Notes under the pieces: generated by a model
The model's input: the letters and a program-made list of their open reading frames with translations, nothing else
What the model was told of the DNA's origin: nothing
Database searches by the model: none
In this document: piece by piece, positions 42,201 to 54,830 of the stretch
Layout of the letters: every line of letters starts with the position of its first letter
How positions within the stretch are numbered: the first letter of the stretch is position 1
NCBI GenBank assembly: GCA_948146395.1
Contig: OX411544.1
Coordinates: 89,322,632 to 89,386,631, forward strand
Source of the DNA: Fragum whitleyi
Taxonomy: Eukaryota > Mollusca > Bivalvia > Cardiida > Cardiidae
Reading direction: 5' to 3'
DNA length: 64,000 nucleotides
Program-made: the position numbers and the translations under genes

Positions 42201-43661
42201 GATATTCCAGTAAATATATTGATAAATCTTTTCGATAGCTACGTTTTATCGATACTCCGTAATGTAACAATTTCGAAATTTTGGGCTTTACTCAAGCAGA
42301 AAATATTAATAGAGTAGTACACAGAAGTTTTTGAAAACAGTTCTGAATTTCAAACGACTCAACTAACTTTATAGCACTTTAAGCAGAAACATGTACACAT
42401 CCTCTTATTGTGAGTCGACATATTCGTATAATAAAATATTGCATAAAATAATTTGAGAAAAATTAAAATAATTGTATTCTTATGTCACTACTGCAACAAT
42501 TATTTTTCAGATGTAATTTATTGCACCGTATTATTATGGGCATCCAAATAACTTTAAATTCATTGATTTTCTTAATACTGAAGACTAGAAAAATCTGATA
42601 AAAGTTCCATCTTTTGATCAAAATGCAGTTCAAGTGTGACGGACTTTCTATTCTACTGAAAGTTAGAATTTGATATAAAAACATTAATTTATTCTGGTAC
42701 CCTCAACTAAAATATTATTATTTTTTATCTTTGCAAATATGTATTGTTAATCTGCTTATTTTGGAAACTGAGCTGATATGCTTTTTGTCTTCAATAAAAC
42801 TTCTGTTGAGTTATGTTAAGTTACGTTTCGTTACGTGTTCTCAGACTCATCAAAGAGGCTCGTTCGGATCTCATTGAAAATTGCTCAATGTAAACCTGTT
42901 GAGACTTACATGGAAAATCAATTGCTTTTAAAGTATGACGTTTTGTTAGGTAAAAATTTTAATTGCATCTCCGTTTAAAAATGGTGGATAGAAGGCATGG
43001 TAGGTATTGTGTCAACGTCAATGATCGCATATGATGTGACGGCCTCCCAGTGGGCCATTGGAGTCGAAGATTGCGAATACCAATATTACTCTTGTTACAT
43101 GGCTGAGTGTGCTTGGTTGAATACTGTCATATTGGGTAGGCAAGTACTGGTCAAGTTATATAATCTTTTATTCTCCAAGTTTCTATAAGGTACATGCAAA
43201 ATTATGTAACTCAGGTATGACATATGTTTCTATTCTTATCACTCGATTAACTATCTAGAAGTTGTTGACTTCCTATATAAGCATGTAAATTGATAGATCA
43301 GGGGGGTTTGTGAGACAAACTTCTAAGGTGCTGGTTACATATCTTTTCTGGGATTTATTTGGATTTGTTAGTGGTGACTTTAGTATATGATTGGATTATT
43401 AAACATTTAATACTTTGGGCTTATTGTTAACATTTTTGGAAAGGGTATTTGCACACGGACAGAACTTTGGAGTATTAATAGAGATAAGTAGCTTATATTT
43501 TGTCTTATGTTTTTTGTTCGATTTTGATAATAAAATTATCACATTGTAAACCATGCATAATTAAAAATATGAAATGAAAAGAGGATAGTTTTGTTTTTCT
43601 GAGTACATAATTACAAAACCCGCTTGAAAGACTCAACGTCATAAAATTGGCAGTAGTGCAT
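42201..43661. other. mostly non-coding; one candidate segment
   Basis: 42997-43134 reads as MVGIVSTSMIAYDVTAS and then a Trp/Cys/Tyr-rich stretch (WAIGVEDCEYQYYSCY) up to a possible donor at GGGTAGGC. No family was recognised and no acceptor is convincing. Confidence 0.25.
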
Positions 43662-43790
43662 TCGGAACATCGCTCGTACTTTTCCTTGAAATGGAAAGTA
43701 CCTTGGACGTAAGTGTAGTAATTTTGGGCCGTATTTTAGGTAATTCGGCTTCTGGTGGGCCTTCGGTTATTTAATACGCTAAAAGAAAAT
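43662..43790. mobile_element. CATTCGGAACA-family left end, diverged
   Basis: GCATTCGGAACATCGCTCG then a small hairpin TACTTTCC..GGAAAGTACC; no right end. Confidence 0.45.
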
Positions 43791-43841
43791 TTCATTTTGT
43801 TAATTCTTTCCGATCGTCCGTGGAGATATTTTGGGCCTATT

Positions 43842-44065
43842 GTAATATTATGACAAAACGCAGTAAAACACTGCGTTTTGATATCAAATTATAATATGCC
43901 CTCACTGAGTCTTACGTTGATTTTGTTTAATGCAACGTCATCTTCACCGGGATCGTTGATGTTTGTGATGTCATATAAACCCTACTGCCAAATGACGCGC
44001 TTTCATGGCTGCGCAAGTATTATTCCCGAGATCTTTTCCGTAGTATCGCCGAAGGTTCCCGATTC
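43842..44065. mobile_element. ACGCAGTG-family foldback
   Basis: Hairpin 43842-43896 (ACAAAACGCAGT / ACTGCGTTTTG) then GATGTCATATAAACCC, AAATGACGCGCTTTCATGG and TATCGCCGAAGGTTCCCG, the reverse of 29240-29480. Confidence 0.6.
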
Positions 44066-44159
44066 CTTCAATCGGTAACGCCTTCGGCTGTCAATCCTGG
44101 CACTGTGAATTATATTTCCGGTTCGGCTAACTTTCAACCTATATAACAGGAAGCTATGG

Positions 44160-44205
44160 GCAAGTGCACAATGATGAAAGCGGTGTTAAACCGAAACAAA
44201 TGAAA
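44160..44205 (+). mobile_element. SINE 3' tail fragment
   Basis: ATGATGAAAGCGGTGTTAAAC followed by CGAAACAAATG matches the molluscan-type SINE tail. Confidence 0.45.
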
Positions 44206-44209
44206 CCTT

Positions 44210-44480
44210 TATTAAAAACATCGTGAAAATCACCAGGTTGGTGCTTTCGGAATGATTTTGAAATGAAATTGAACGAGTGAGAGAAGTGATTTTTGAGTGA
44301 AATTAAAGGGAGGTAATTCAATACCGCTGATTCGTTCAGGTGGAAAAAATATTGGGTATTGGATTACCTCCCTTTAATGAAATAAGATGTTTTTTATAAA
44401 TGGCTTCCCATGTCATTTTGAGCCAATAAGGCGCCTACAATTTAAATAAGGTCATTAAAATCGCGATTATATTCTACTCA
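44210..44480 (+). mobile_element. MITE-A, A-side
   Basis: AAAAACATCGTGAAAATCACC, AAGGGAGGTAATTCAATACC / GGATTACCTCCC, AAAATCGCGATTATATTC; the B end is missing. Confidence 0.65.
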
Positions 44481-44639
44481 AAGTTTGCTAAGCACCACAA
44501 CTTCTTAACACTATAATTTCAGTGAAAAAATGAAATTTGATTATAAGAATGTTGGAAAAAGGTCGACTGTTATCAGTTTATCAAATTTTAAGAAGAAAAT
44601 AAAGCTTTATAATGGTAAGAAGACTTTAAATTTAGACCA

Positions 44640-45723
44640 ATCGGGGAAACCCTAGAAATTGGTCTGTTTTCTTGAAAATTGAAAAAAAAATAATTTTGAC
44701 AAAAAAGGCGTTCTCCCAATTGCACTTCATTCCATAACGAGTATGAGAGCCGGCACTATCAATTACAGCATGACAGCGCCTCTGCATACTCCTAAGTAAG
44801 TTCTGGATTACTCTTTGGGAAATAACAGACCATTCTTCTCTATGGATATAGCCGATCTTCTGGAGTGTCCTTGGCTGGACCTGGCGAGCCGAAACTCGGA
44901 CCTGTAGCTCATTACACATATGCTCTATCGGATTTAAGTCCGGTGTGCGGGCCGACCAGTCCAGACGTGGAATGCCCTCTTCAAAGCGAAACTCCTGGAC
45001 TATACGGGCCGTGTGTAGACGGGCGTTATCATTCATTAAAATAAATCCATCCCCATTAGTACCAGCGTATAATCTTACGTGGGTATTGTTGATTTCATCA
45101 ATGTATACCTACAAACTGTCAGAGTGCCTCTTTCTGAAATAACAAGATCAGTCCGCCCATCCCAGCTGATGCCACCCAAACCATGATGGATCCATCCCCA
45201 TAATGATCGTGCTCAGCAATGTTTGCTGCATGAAACCTTTCCCCCGGCTTTCTCCACACTCTAGCTCGCCTATCAGTGTAGTCCAGGCAATACCTGGACT
45301 CATTCGTGAATAGCACGGGGCGCCAGCGTCTTATGCGCCAGCCAACGTGGTCGAATGCCCATGTTCATCGACGCCGACGATGAACCCTGGACAGCGGAAT
45401 ACGAATACATGGTCTTCTTGACCTCAGGTTATGCTCATGCAGCCGTGTTCGTATGGTTTGAGTCGAAACGTAGCTGCGTTGCCGTAGCAAACCTGTTCCT
45501 CCGGGCTTGAATTACCAAAAAACGGTCTTCTGCGACGGAGGTAGCTCTACTCCTACCTCCACCATGTCTCCTTACAGATTTGCCATACTGTTGATATCGT
45601 GCCCAAGCTCTGGTTACAACAGTATGGTGTACCCCCAGTGCCATGCCAACATCACAATGGAAAGCCCCTTGCTCCACCATACCTATAGCACACCACAATT
45701 GTTCGACAGATAAATGTCGTCTA
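44640..45723 (-). pseudogene. Tc1-like (DD34E) transposase, dead
   Basis: Three minus-strand pieces in order. The first is an N-terminal HTH region (RRHLSVEQLWCAIGMVEQG, then GVHHTVVTRAWARYQQYG and a GRSRATS linker; 45723-45435). The second carries LFTNESRY..GERF..IMVWVASAG (45316-45119). The third carries NDNARLHTAR and TPDLNPIEHM (45036-44632), whose D and E are 34 residues apart. The first catalytic Asp (usually LFTDESR) is Asn at 45304-45302, and stops or frameshifts separate the pieces. Terminal repeats were not found. Confidence 0.85.
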
Positions 45724-46780
45724 ACGACTTACAAGTCAATAAAGTACTGAAAAATCTACACGCAACCTGTACATGTAGAAAATGAAAAATGGCAGGTAAG
45801 AAACCAGTGTTCCTTAGTTTGCACGAGTCTCGCGAGAAAATTGCATGTCAAATTTGTTATGTATACATTAGATATCTTGTCAATACATTATTGTACAATT
45901 TTCAAACACGAACACGAATGGTTTTTTTATCAGCTCCTGTAGGACAGCGAAAAAATTGGAGCTTATCAATATTTGTGTAGTATATATTATTTAACTGTAA
46001 TGGTGTCTCCCCGATTCTCCAACATTTTCATAAAACTTTAATTTGGTTAGTGTACTAAATAAACTTAAACCAATTTCTACTCGGTCAGTCAAATAAAGCA
46101 CTAAAAGCATTACTTAATGGTGTTAAAGATTCGAGTGTTTGTTTGTCTAATAGTCTGTTCACTTGGTAGATAAGGAAATAAAAAAATCATAAAAAAATCT
46201 TCTGGGAAAGCAACTTTACTCGCACGAGAACATGGGTTCCCCAATTTCACAATTAACATTGGTGGGAGGGGTAAATTTAACATATTCAACTCATTTACGC
46301 AAATGAACATCTTATAATATTATTTTCTTTACTTATTTCTAATCGGCTTCCATTTATGCATCGAATGCACAGTGATTTTTCAACAATATAACTGTATTTC
46401 TTCGGCTAGAATTTTTAAAACTCCGTGAATCAAGTGAGTTTTGTGACTTTTTAAAGTAGGTGTCTTCTTTTGTCCACTACAATCGTTCTGTCGGGTTTTT
46501 TTTACACAATTCTTTTACCAAAATCATTGAGATTGATTTGTCTTTGGAGGAAAGAAATATTCTTTTATTTTTTTTTCTTCTAAATGTACATCTAAGAGAG
46601 AACTTGCAGTGATCAGTTTTGTATAAAACCCCTTCCCGTGATTTCCATGAAGTATTGATAAGAGATTTATCAAAGCTTGTTTTCTGTAATTAAAATTAAC
46701 AACTTAATGTTATAAAACCGTTAAATCGTAATATTTTACAATTCTATGACATGTATTTGATAAAACCACATCAAACTTTG
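45724..46780. other. intergenic, nothing recognised
   Basis: AT-rich, no supported feature. Confidence 0.4.
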
Positions 46781-47005
46781 AAACGACGCGCCTTAAAAAT
46801 GTCCTAGAATTTTCACAGTTTCTCAGTTATGCGTTAAAAAAATAGAACAATCGTTTGTTTTCGAGTAAGATCGATTGATATTTCATTTCATGAACGTAAA
46901 AGCTATATTCTTACTTGTGGCTCCATTACTAATGAAAATATAGCTTTTTTGTTCACTCAATAAAATATGAATCGATCTTACGCCGAAACAAGAGATTATC
47001 TCTCT
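46781..47005. mobile_element. GTAAGATCGAT-family foldback
   Basis: GACGCGCCTTAAAAATG flank, then hairpin 46849-47000 with CGAGTAAGATCGATTGATAT and ATGAATCGATCTTACGCCG arms around TTGTGGCTCC. Confidence 0.65.
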
Positions 47006-48199
47006 TTAAAACACTCATTCATGTCACATTATACATGTGAGCGATTTAGGACCATTTTGTCCCTCTTGTTGAAGAATGACACGGGAAAATGCATGCTTTG
47101 AGGTAAATCCTGTTCTTTTTAAGAAGAAATAGTTACGGAGGATCGATGCATCTGTCATTCAGAAAAACAAGAGGCCCGTGAGTGCCTTAGACCACTCTAC
47201 TTACTCAATGTAAAGACTGTCTTAATAAGAGGATGTTCTAGATATAATAAGAAATCTGTGATCAACAGGTTCTGCTCACTAAGTTTTCCCCGCTTTCTTT
47301 TTCTACCATGTTAAGTCCGAAATAAACTTAAGGCAGGAACTAGATATAAACAACCTGTAATCAGTAAGAAATCAATTTTAAATAAACTTATAAGCATATG
47401 TTACTCTCTATGATAACTATCTTTATGACCTAGTTTAGATTTTAGTAACATCTTGAACGAGTCAACAAATGGTTACACTTTTATCTTTTTTGGCTGTGTT
47501 AAATTCTATAGTAAATTGGCACATTTAGACAGACCGTAGCTTCTCAAAAAAGTCACTTTGGCTATAAAATTTAGCACGTCTTAAAGAACATTCTTTGTTC
47601 TCGAAATCTATGTCCAGAAGATGCTTTCATGAGCAATTCACTTTCTCACAATTTTTCATGGCGCACAATCTCCCTAGAAATTCTCTCGGTACGAAAGAGT
47701 TTCCTTACCTGGGAAACACCATCAAAGGTCAGGCTCTGAGTAAAAATAGTTCCAACCTAGATTCATATGATACTATGCATAAAATATATCAGAGGCCTGG
47801 CATTTAGCTAAACCTCATGTCAAGCCCTTTACTTTTATTTAAACTATAAGAGAGTGTGGCAAAGGGAGCACATCAATTTTTAATCATTTTTTTTATGGTA
47901 CAACGTCCTCGGAAGTAATTCAAGAGTGGAGCGGATCTTAAATATGCCACATTGAAAGGTTTTTGAAATCAGCAATATATTTACAGCGGAGTCCTCGATC
48001 AGAAGTACCTATTTAGTTAAAGACCACCAACAGGGTCCGTAACTTTTTAACATTTTACATAGAGATTCAGAACGGGTATTATGATGTTGGATCTCAAGGC
48101 GGAGTCACTCTTCAGAACAAGAAATAACATGAAAGCGGAAAAAATATGTACTGTTGACATGATGAAGAACATTCTGTGAAAGTTTCTGAATGAAGATGT

Positions 48200-48580
48200 T
48201 GTGCTACCAAGGAAATTTAGATTAAGGCACCTTTTTTGGTGGTTTATCAAAAACTTATATCCTGCTTTTGTGCATTTTATCCTACCTGACGTCATCTATG
48301 CGGGGCAAAATAAGTGACGTCACAATAAACGTTGCATAGCAATCGAGCGCAAAATGACGCGCTTTACGAAACTATGACCTAGAAATTTTACATTTTGTCT
48401 CATTTTTTGCATAAAAGGAAAAGAATAATCGTTTGTTTTCGAGTAAGATCGATTAATATTTCATTTCGTGACGACAAAAGCTATATTTGCTCTCGTGGCT
48501 CTTCCACTCGAGAAGCTTTTGTTGTACACTCAAAGAAATATAGACGATCTTACACTAAAACAAAGGATTATCCTCTATTT
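48200..48580. mobile_element. GTAAGATCGAT-family foldback, full with flank
   Basis: Reverse orientation of 3123-3545: TTTTTGGTGGTTTATC, TGACGTCA (48287-48294 and 48315-48322), GCGCAAAATGACGCGC, then the hairpin from 48430. Confidence 0.65.
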
Positions 48581-49004
48581 TTCCCGTATAGAGGCATATT
48601 ATCACCAAACACTTCCAATATATGTATTGTCATATAGTAAGGACCATTCTGTAAAAGTTTCATGAAAATATATTAATCCATAACGATAGTAGGAGTTGTG
48701 TCAACAAAAAAAATTACTTTAAAGTTCCTTTTCCCATGACGTTACATAATTGCACCAAATGGCAAACACATTGCCATTGTCACACGAGAAATATTTTGTT
48801 AAAGCTTCGAGCCAATCCAGGCATAAATGAAGGTGAAGTTGATAGAGAAATAAATATGACATTAAACTCCCTTTTTCATTACACAGCATATTATAACAAA
48901 ATCTCTATGATAGATGCACATTGTCACGCAGGAACATTCTGTGAGACTTTTATACAGATATTTGTATAAATAAAGGAGGGGTTGTGTTGACAAATAAGTT
49001 AACA

Positions 49005-49225
49005 TTAACCCTTTCCTGTTTTACAAAATTTTCACCTGTCCAAATTCAAAGGTTTTGCAGACGAAAATTTAAAGTGCATTTAATTTGAAAAATAACCATT
49101 CAGTAGGGTAGAAAATAGTGTGGAAAATGAAGAAATTGCTTGTCAGAATCAATTTCTTCTTTTTTCACAATGTTTTCTCAATTGTAAAATGACGTAAAAA
49201 GCAGGGATTAAGCAGCAAAGGGTTG
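49005..49225. mobile_element. foldback element, AACCCTTTCC family
   Basis: TTAACCCTTTCCTGTTTTAC to AGCAGCAAAGGGTTGA, nearly identical to 2752-2980. Confidence 0.65.
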
Positions 49226-50149
49226 AGGCCCCCTTTTCGGTGAAGTGGCATATCACCAAATGGTAAAAAATGTGGCTATGATCTCATGATGAGAAGTATA
49301 CTGTTAAGTTTTTTTTATGAAAATCCTTGCATAAATGAAAGATTTGTATGACAAATAAATATATGTAAAACCTCCTTTTATCAGAACGCAGTATATAACT
49401 AAACCCCCACAAATTCACATAGTCACTTGAAAAGGAATATTCTGTTGAAGTTTTACATGAATGTATCCATTAATAGAAGAGGAGTTTTGTCAGCATTGTT
49501 TTAAATCAGTTTCCCTTTTCTATGATGCAGTTTAAATTCACCAGACCACATTATGCACATGGTCACATGATGTAGAACACTATAGTCTGTTTGACGTCTC
49601 AATACCCTCACAGACAAAACCAAAACAACAACCCTGTTTTGCGTATGCGAGATGCGTATAATTAGGGCAACAGCGGGTAATACAAATACCTACATGTATT
49701 TACAAACAAAATATTTGATAAAGATCAACTAACAATTTACGCTCTGGTCCCTTCCCCAGCGAACTGTTTAGGTTCACTGAATGTATTAGATATTCATCTT
49801 AAGAATAGTGGCCGTCCACGAACAACCCCGCTTTGGAGGAAACGTGTGTCCGCAACATGCACGACTCAAGAACCAGTGATTGGTATGAATCTCAGACTAT
49901 TCCTAGAATATCTAGCGCGCGGACCTACGCCAATACTCCTTGAAATTATTTTACATGAATTATTAAATCTATCATTTTGAATTCCAGCTATAAATATATA
50001 TATTCTTTGAATTATGATTCTCGTTCTTTCCGAAAATTGAATTTGAATGAAACTACGATGTTGCCTGTTAGAAAGTCTCGCCAGAAGTGACCGCGTATAC
50101 ACTATTTGTCTATAAATAGAACACACTGACCAAACCTACGTAACCGGTT

Positions 50150-51030
50150 TTGGTCGCACTGATTGAGACAGCAATTCTCCGCTATACGGTGTAACGCGGA
50201 GAATTATATTTCTATATGGACCAACCTTTTCCACAATTACATAAAATCATGGTTGAAAAAAGGATTTGTTTGTGGTTAAATCTTAATTTCAGCTTAATAC
50301 CATTCCAAAAAATATTTTTTGAAAATAAATTGATTTCAAAATAATGATTTTGTCTATCTAGTTAATGTTAATATTTTTCCATTTTCCGCTCTTAAACACG
50401 AAGGGTGATGGAGGCTGTTTAGGTATAAGAAAATGTAAACATATCATAAAAGCACGTGTTTTTATACTAAATATTTGACAGATGAAATATCCATTATTCC
50501 TTATTTGGACATGCTAATTTGCATATCGACGGTCATATCATCTTAAACTTAAATATCACGAGATTTTTACCGTTATTTCTCGCCTTCTGAGCAAATTATC
50601 CTCGTGTAATTCCCAACGACTTTGTTAAATAATGCTTTTTGATTGGTCTTAAAATGTGAATTTGGGGTGCATCTCGGAATAGATAAAAACAATTATCAAT
50701 TATCTGTTAAAACGGTTTCTGAACAAACAGAGAATATATTCAGATTTGAATTCCAAAGGTAGTGAAACTCTTTGACAAACTTAAATTTTTGAAAATACTC
50801 GATTTTATACTATAACAACTCACTTGAAATCTTACACTTTTGACTCAGTCCCTATGCAAATCAGTACTTTTTTAGGTTATACAATTCGCTGTTCCTTCTA
50901 ATACAGTAACAAGTAGGTATGAAAGGCTAAAAGTTAACATGTAGACGGACGGACAAAATTGTTATTTTACATTCAAAAATTCTGGAAAACAAAATCTGTC
51001 AAGGTATTAGTTGAAAAAATGATATGACAA
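50150..51030 (+). repeat. direct repeat, copy 1 of an 0.8-kb unit
   Basis: Aligned landmarks with 55075-55900: ATCTTAATTTCAGCTTAAT, TTTTTATACTAAATATTTGAC, GCATATCGACGGT, AAATATCACGAG, TTTGTTAAATAATGC and CATGTAGACGGACGGACA. Confidence 0.65.
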
Positions 51031-51956
51031 AAAAAAAAAAAAAAAAAAATACGTTTCATTTTTTTCATTAATGAAATTTTTGGCATAATGTTGGTCCATA
51101 TAGAAGTCAAACGGACTATAAGTGATTTTAATTAAATTCCTTGCATAAATGAAGAAGTGTGAACAAGAATTCTTAAAATTAGATTTAAATGAGGTCCCTT
51201 TTCTCATGACGCTCAATCGATCAGACACATTTTCAAAGGGAACTATAGTTGTGAAAAAACAATCATTCTGAGCAAGTTTGAAGATAATCCGATAAAATTG
51301 CGGACTCTAGAGTGTTGCAGAGGATTTTCTAATTTAGTTTTCATCATGCCCCTTTCTCATGACGCCTTGGATAAGGCCCTAAATTGAAAGGAATGACATT
51401 TTGATGGTACAATCATTCTGAGGAAGTTTGAAGACAATCGAATTAAAACTGAGGACTTTAGGGCGTTAACGAGGATTTTCTAATTACATTTTTCATAGGG
51501 CCCCTTTTCCAGTGACACTTGGCGGATATCACTCGGCTTCGAAAGGAAAGATTCTTGTGATGGTCCAATTTTTCTAACAAAGTTTGAAGACAATCGAAAA
51601 AAAACAACTGTGGACTCTGCGGACGGACGGACGCGCAGACGGATGGCAGCTGCTAACTCCTTTTTCGGGTATTACTTGCATGTGACTCATTCTAGCTGTT
51701 ATCAATTTTGCGTTAGAAATTCGACAGGCAGATCACTGCTATAGTCGAAGCATATTGACCTGAACCTGGCCTTTGTGATTTAAATAAATTAAATACCGGT
51801 CGATTCCCTTCGGCAAAACACGACTTACCAGCGGGATTCAATCGTTAAGTTGGATTGCACGTGTTAGCTCTGTTAACCCGTTGTCGCCCATGTTGTTCAC
51901 TGTAACGGCGATATTTGGTCACTCTCATTATCTAGTGAATCAATACATAAATCTAG

Positions 51957-52246
51957 ATTTGATTTGATTTGAATTGGGGTTTTACGTCGCTTTCAACATT
52001 CTTTCAGTTATATCGCGACGACTGGAGCACCTAACGATGGATTCCTGGTATTTCTCACACCAGTACTACCACCACATCCCTTTCCTAGCCTCCAGTTGCT
52101 ATTCCACATAGGTTTACGATTATCTACCCATTGGTGGAAGACAAATGTCGGAAAGGATAAGTGCCGCAGCCGGGGATCGAACCCGTGCGAATATAGACCC
52201 CTGGATTAGAAGTCCGGCGCGCTACCAACTGCGCTATTGCCGCGGC
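51957..52246 (-). mobile_element. tRNA-derived SINE, 13-bp perfect target duplication
   Basis: Flanks TACATAAATCTAG at 51944-51956 and 52247-52259. Minus-strand head AATAGCGCAGTTGGTAGCG, anticodon loop CTTCTAA (TCT, Arg-like), B-box GGGTTCGATCCCC, same body as 35261-35542. Confidence 0.9.
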
Positions 52247-52554
52247 TACATAAATCTAGTCTCCTATTTCAAAATCTTTAGATGCGGGTGAGAAAAATAC
52301 ATGATTTAAAATTTCTTTCAATAAAATTTATGTTTTTGAATAAAAATGGAATCTCAGTCGCACACAATTAGGAATAATTGTTTTTTGATATCGAATCTTC
52401 TGCTCTACGACTAGGTGCCCTGTATATAGGTAAACTACTTAGTCCACGCATACCTATAATTTATACAATATAACGGAATGTCCATGCTGGATCGTCAAGT
52501 GCCGAAGTATCTTCGGAATTGTATTCATAGACCTAATTATTTATTCTGCATATA

Positions 52555-52722
52555 GGTCAGGTTCAAGTTAATGTGCGCTCGCTATACCCACTTACAACTT
52601 GGTGGACTGAGGCAGTGACTATTAACTTTCTTGCCCATGGAAACACCTTGCTGTAACCAGGACTCGAACCCCTGACCTTCGGATCAGGAGACCGGCGCTC
52701 TAACCACTGAGTTATCGAGGCA
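52555..52722 (-). mobile_element. tRNA-derived SINE of a third family
   Basis: Minus-strand head TGCCTCGATAACTCAGTGG / TTAGAGCGCC, loop CTCCTGA (CCT, Arg-like), B-box GGGGTTCGAGTCCTGG, then body CAAGGTGTTTCCATGGGC..AGTCACTGCCTCAGTCC. The acceptor stem does not pair, so it is not a working tRNA. Confidence 0.7.
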
Positions 52723-52909
52723 ATCGTTGCAAAACTCCTTTTTTTATCTATGCTATTTGTTTAACATCTAAATAAATAGGGGCATCTTTTCACAATAAGG
52801 TATTAATATAATGATAGGAATTGAAAACGGTTAAAATCATTCTCCGCGACAAAAGAAATCATCCAAGGGTGTAACTACCATTACGCACATTACGTAGAAC
52901 TGTAATAGA

Positions 52910-53030
52910 AATAAATCCTCTTTCAAACAAAATCGTAGATGACCGATCGTATTATCGTAACTACAGCTTATTCAAGCTGTAGTTTCAATGTTTTGATTAT
53001 TCACACACACTAAAATCATAAAAAGGGGAC
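52910..53030. mobile_element. TAACTTCAGCTTG-family hairpin, diverged
   Basis: TAACTACAGCTTATTCAAGCT and TGTAGTTTCAATG, flanked by AAATCGTAGATGACCG. Confidence 0.5.
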
Positions 53031-54193
53031 CGAGTCCACGATACTCTTTAGTGGTTGCCTTCTGAGTGCGCATACATTTCAAAATCCTAGTAATGCCTAT
53101 GTCATCCTCTTCAAGTCAACTTTAGATCCTGTATGAAGATTAAATAATCATTTTCCACGCCGGTTTTCAGCACTATCAGTACTTTGATTTGTTTGCGTAC
53201 AACGGGTACAAAAAAAGAGTAGGTTATGTCGTTTTAGGTAATCGATAGACCATGCAATGTTGTAAAAAATATATACACATTTTCATTGTTTGGATTGACG
53301 GATAGGGTATCACGAAATCACGTAAGTTAAGGGTTCGCCGCAAATATAAATGGAGGCCATTTGTATTTTTGGCCAAAATTTTATATGCAAAATTAAGGCT
53401 TTTCTTTATGCAAAGTCAACTGAATATGTTATAAAATGTATTAAAAAGGGGAAATGAAGATGTTTTTGATACAAATATTTGCAAAGAATGCTTTTATAGC
53501 TAAAAACAGAGTTCCACATTGCACTTTCGCATTTGCATCCATTTGAAAAATGTACCGATGCATTTGGGACAAAAACTTGCAGACGACAACTGGAATATCC
53601 AGAGTACAATCAACGAGGCTTACTTTTGGCTAAAATGCCTGTGGGAAAGATATTTCAGCGTTGAAAGACACGTGTTTATTTTCAAGGAAACATGGTATAG
53701 GTGTATTTTCAAAACTGAGCTCTGACCTAGATGTTGAGTCCATTACCATAGGTTTATGAGTAAACCTTAAGATCTAAGACAAACACTAAGTTTTATTTGA
53801 AAGGTAATTTGTATCTTTATTATGTCTGTTTTATCTATTTTGAAAGAATAGCACGGAAATTTAACCGTTAAAAGTAGATTTCACAGCTCACCGCTCAAAA
53901 TCTACCTATACCCTTTTTTTACAACAACAAAACATGTAAACAAAGATGTTTTAAGGAATTGCAACGATCGTATTCCTTGAAAGCCAAAGGGGACCGTCCA
54001 TTATCACTCTTGGGTATTTCTACTTTAAAAATTAGACTAAATTTACCTTGATTTCTGCTTAGAAATCCTTGCGTTTGTTCTGTTTTTCTCAGCTGTCAAA
54101 TAAAAAAACTGCCGTGGGAAATTTATTATGAACCGCTTCACCGAAAAAGAGATAAAAATATCACTCCTCTAAAAAAAATAGAGTGGGACCTTT
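53031..54193. other. intergenic, nothing recognised
   Basis: Overlapping short frames on both strands near 53406-53725; no domain. Confidence 0.35.
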
Positions 54194-54611
54194 CATACTT
54201 ATTTGATAGACTGGTTCTGCTGTCGACTCATGTTTGAAGCCGACAGGTATACACCGATTTCTTCGTCCATAGTCTAGAGACCTATCCCTTCAGATTTTCT
54301 AGTCTATGAAAATGAAAACGAGGCTCCGGTCCGTTACAAAGTTAGAGCGATAAGAGCGTTTATTCATTAATCTATGTGTGAAAATATTACATACTGACGA
54401 ACAAATTTAAGGTGATATCGATTATTTATGAATGTATACTTTCTTTAAGGACATAACCTTAAAAAACAAACTTACGCGAAAGGCAAAATGGCGCCCCCTC
54501 CTGACTTGTTGTTTACAAACAATTCATTAGCCAATCACAAGTGCTAGGTGCGAGTACGTCATCAAATATAGAAAAGCCAATACCGTGTGACAGTAATTTG
54601 GTGACTACCTG

Positions 54612-54724
54612 TTAGACTGGTTCTGCTGTCGACTCATGTATGAAGGCTTTTATGATAGTCGACAGTGGGACCAGTCTAACTACCTGTCGGCTTTTATGAT
54701 AGTCGACAGTGGGACCAGTCTAAC
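54612..54724. mobile_element. 68-bp mini-foldback with duplicated right half
   Basis: TTAGACTGGTTCTGCTGTCG and CGACAGTGGGACCAGTCTAA are inverted (54612-54679). CTACCTGTCGG..GACCAGTCTAA then repeats the right half to 54724. A left half is at 54205-54250 and right-end scraps at 29176-29205 and 58862-58893. Confidence 0.7.
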
Positions 54725-54734
54725 TTATTTGAGA

Positions 54735-54830
54735 GCAAGTTAAAACGGCCTGAAGTCAAAACGGCCCAAAGTCAAAACGACCCCAAATTCGCTAAAACCA
54801 GTCAATACCAAGTCAAAACTTTTACTCATT
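54735..54830 (+). repeat. short tandem AAGTCAAAACGGCCC repeats
   Basis: Four to five imperfect units of about 15 bp (AAGTTAAAACGGCCT, AAGTCAAAACGGCCC, AAGTCAAAACGACCC). Confidence 0.7.

Larger units (their letters stand above)
47165..51690. repeat. long degenerate array beginning CAAGAGGCCCGTGAGTGCC
   Basis: Units of some 200-240 bp with CCCTTTTCTCATGAC, AACATTCTGTGAAAGTTT, CCTTGCATAAATGAA and ACAAATAA landmarks; the end is CGGACGGACGGACGC..CGGATGGCAGC. Elements at 48200-48580 and 49005-49225 are inserted in it. No coding evidence. Confidence 0.6.

Noticed and set aside
49866..50126. 86-codon minus frame
   Set aside because: Ile/Arg-rich composition without a domain, in a repeat array.
52654..52725. 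possible tRNA-Arg(CCT) gene on the minus strand
   Set aside because: The acceptor arms do not pair, the anticodon stem has mismatches, and a known-style SINE body follows directly.
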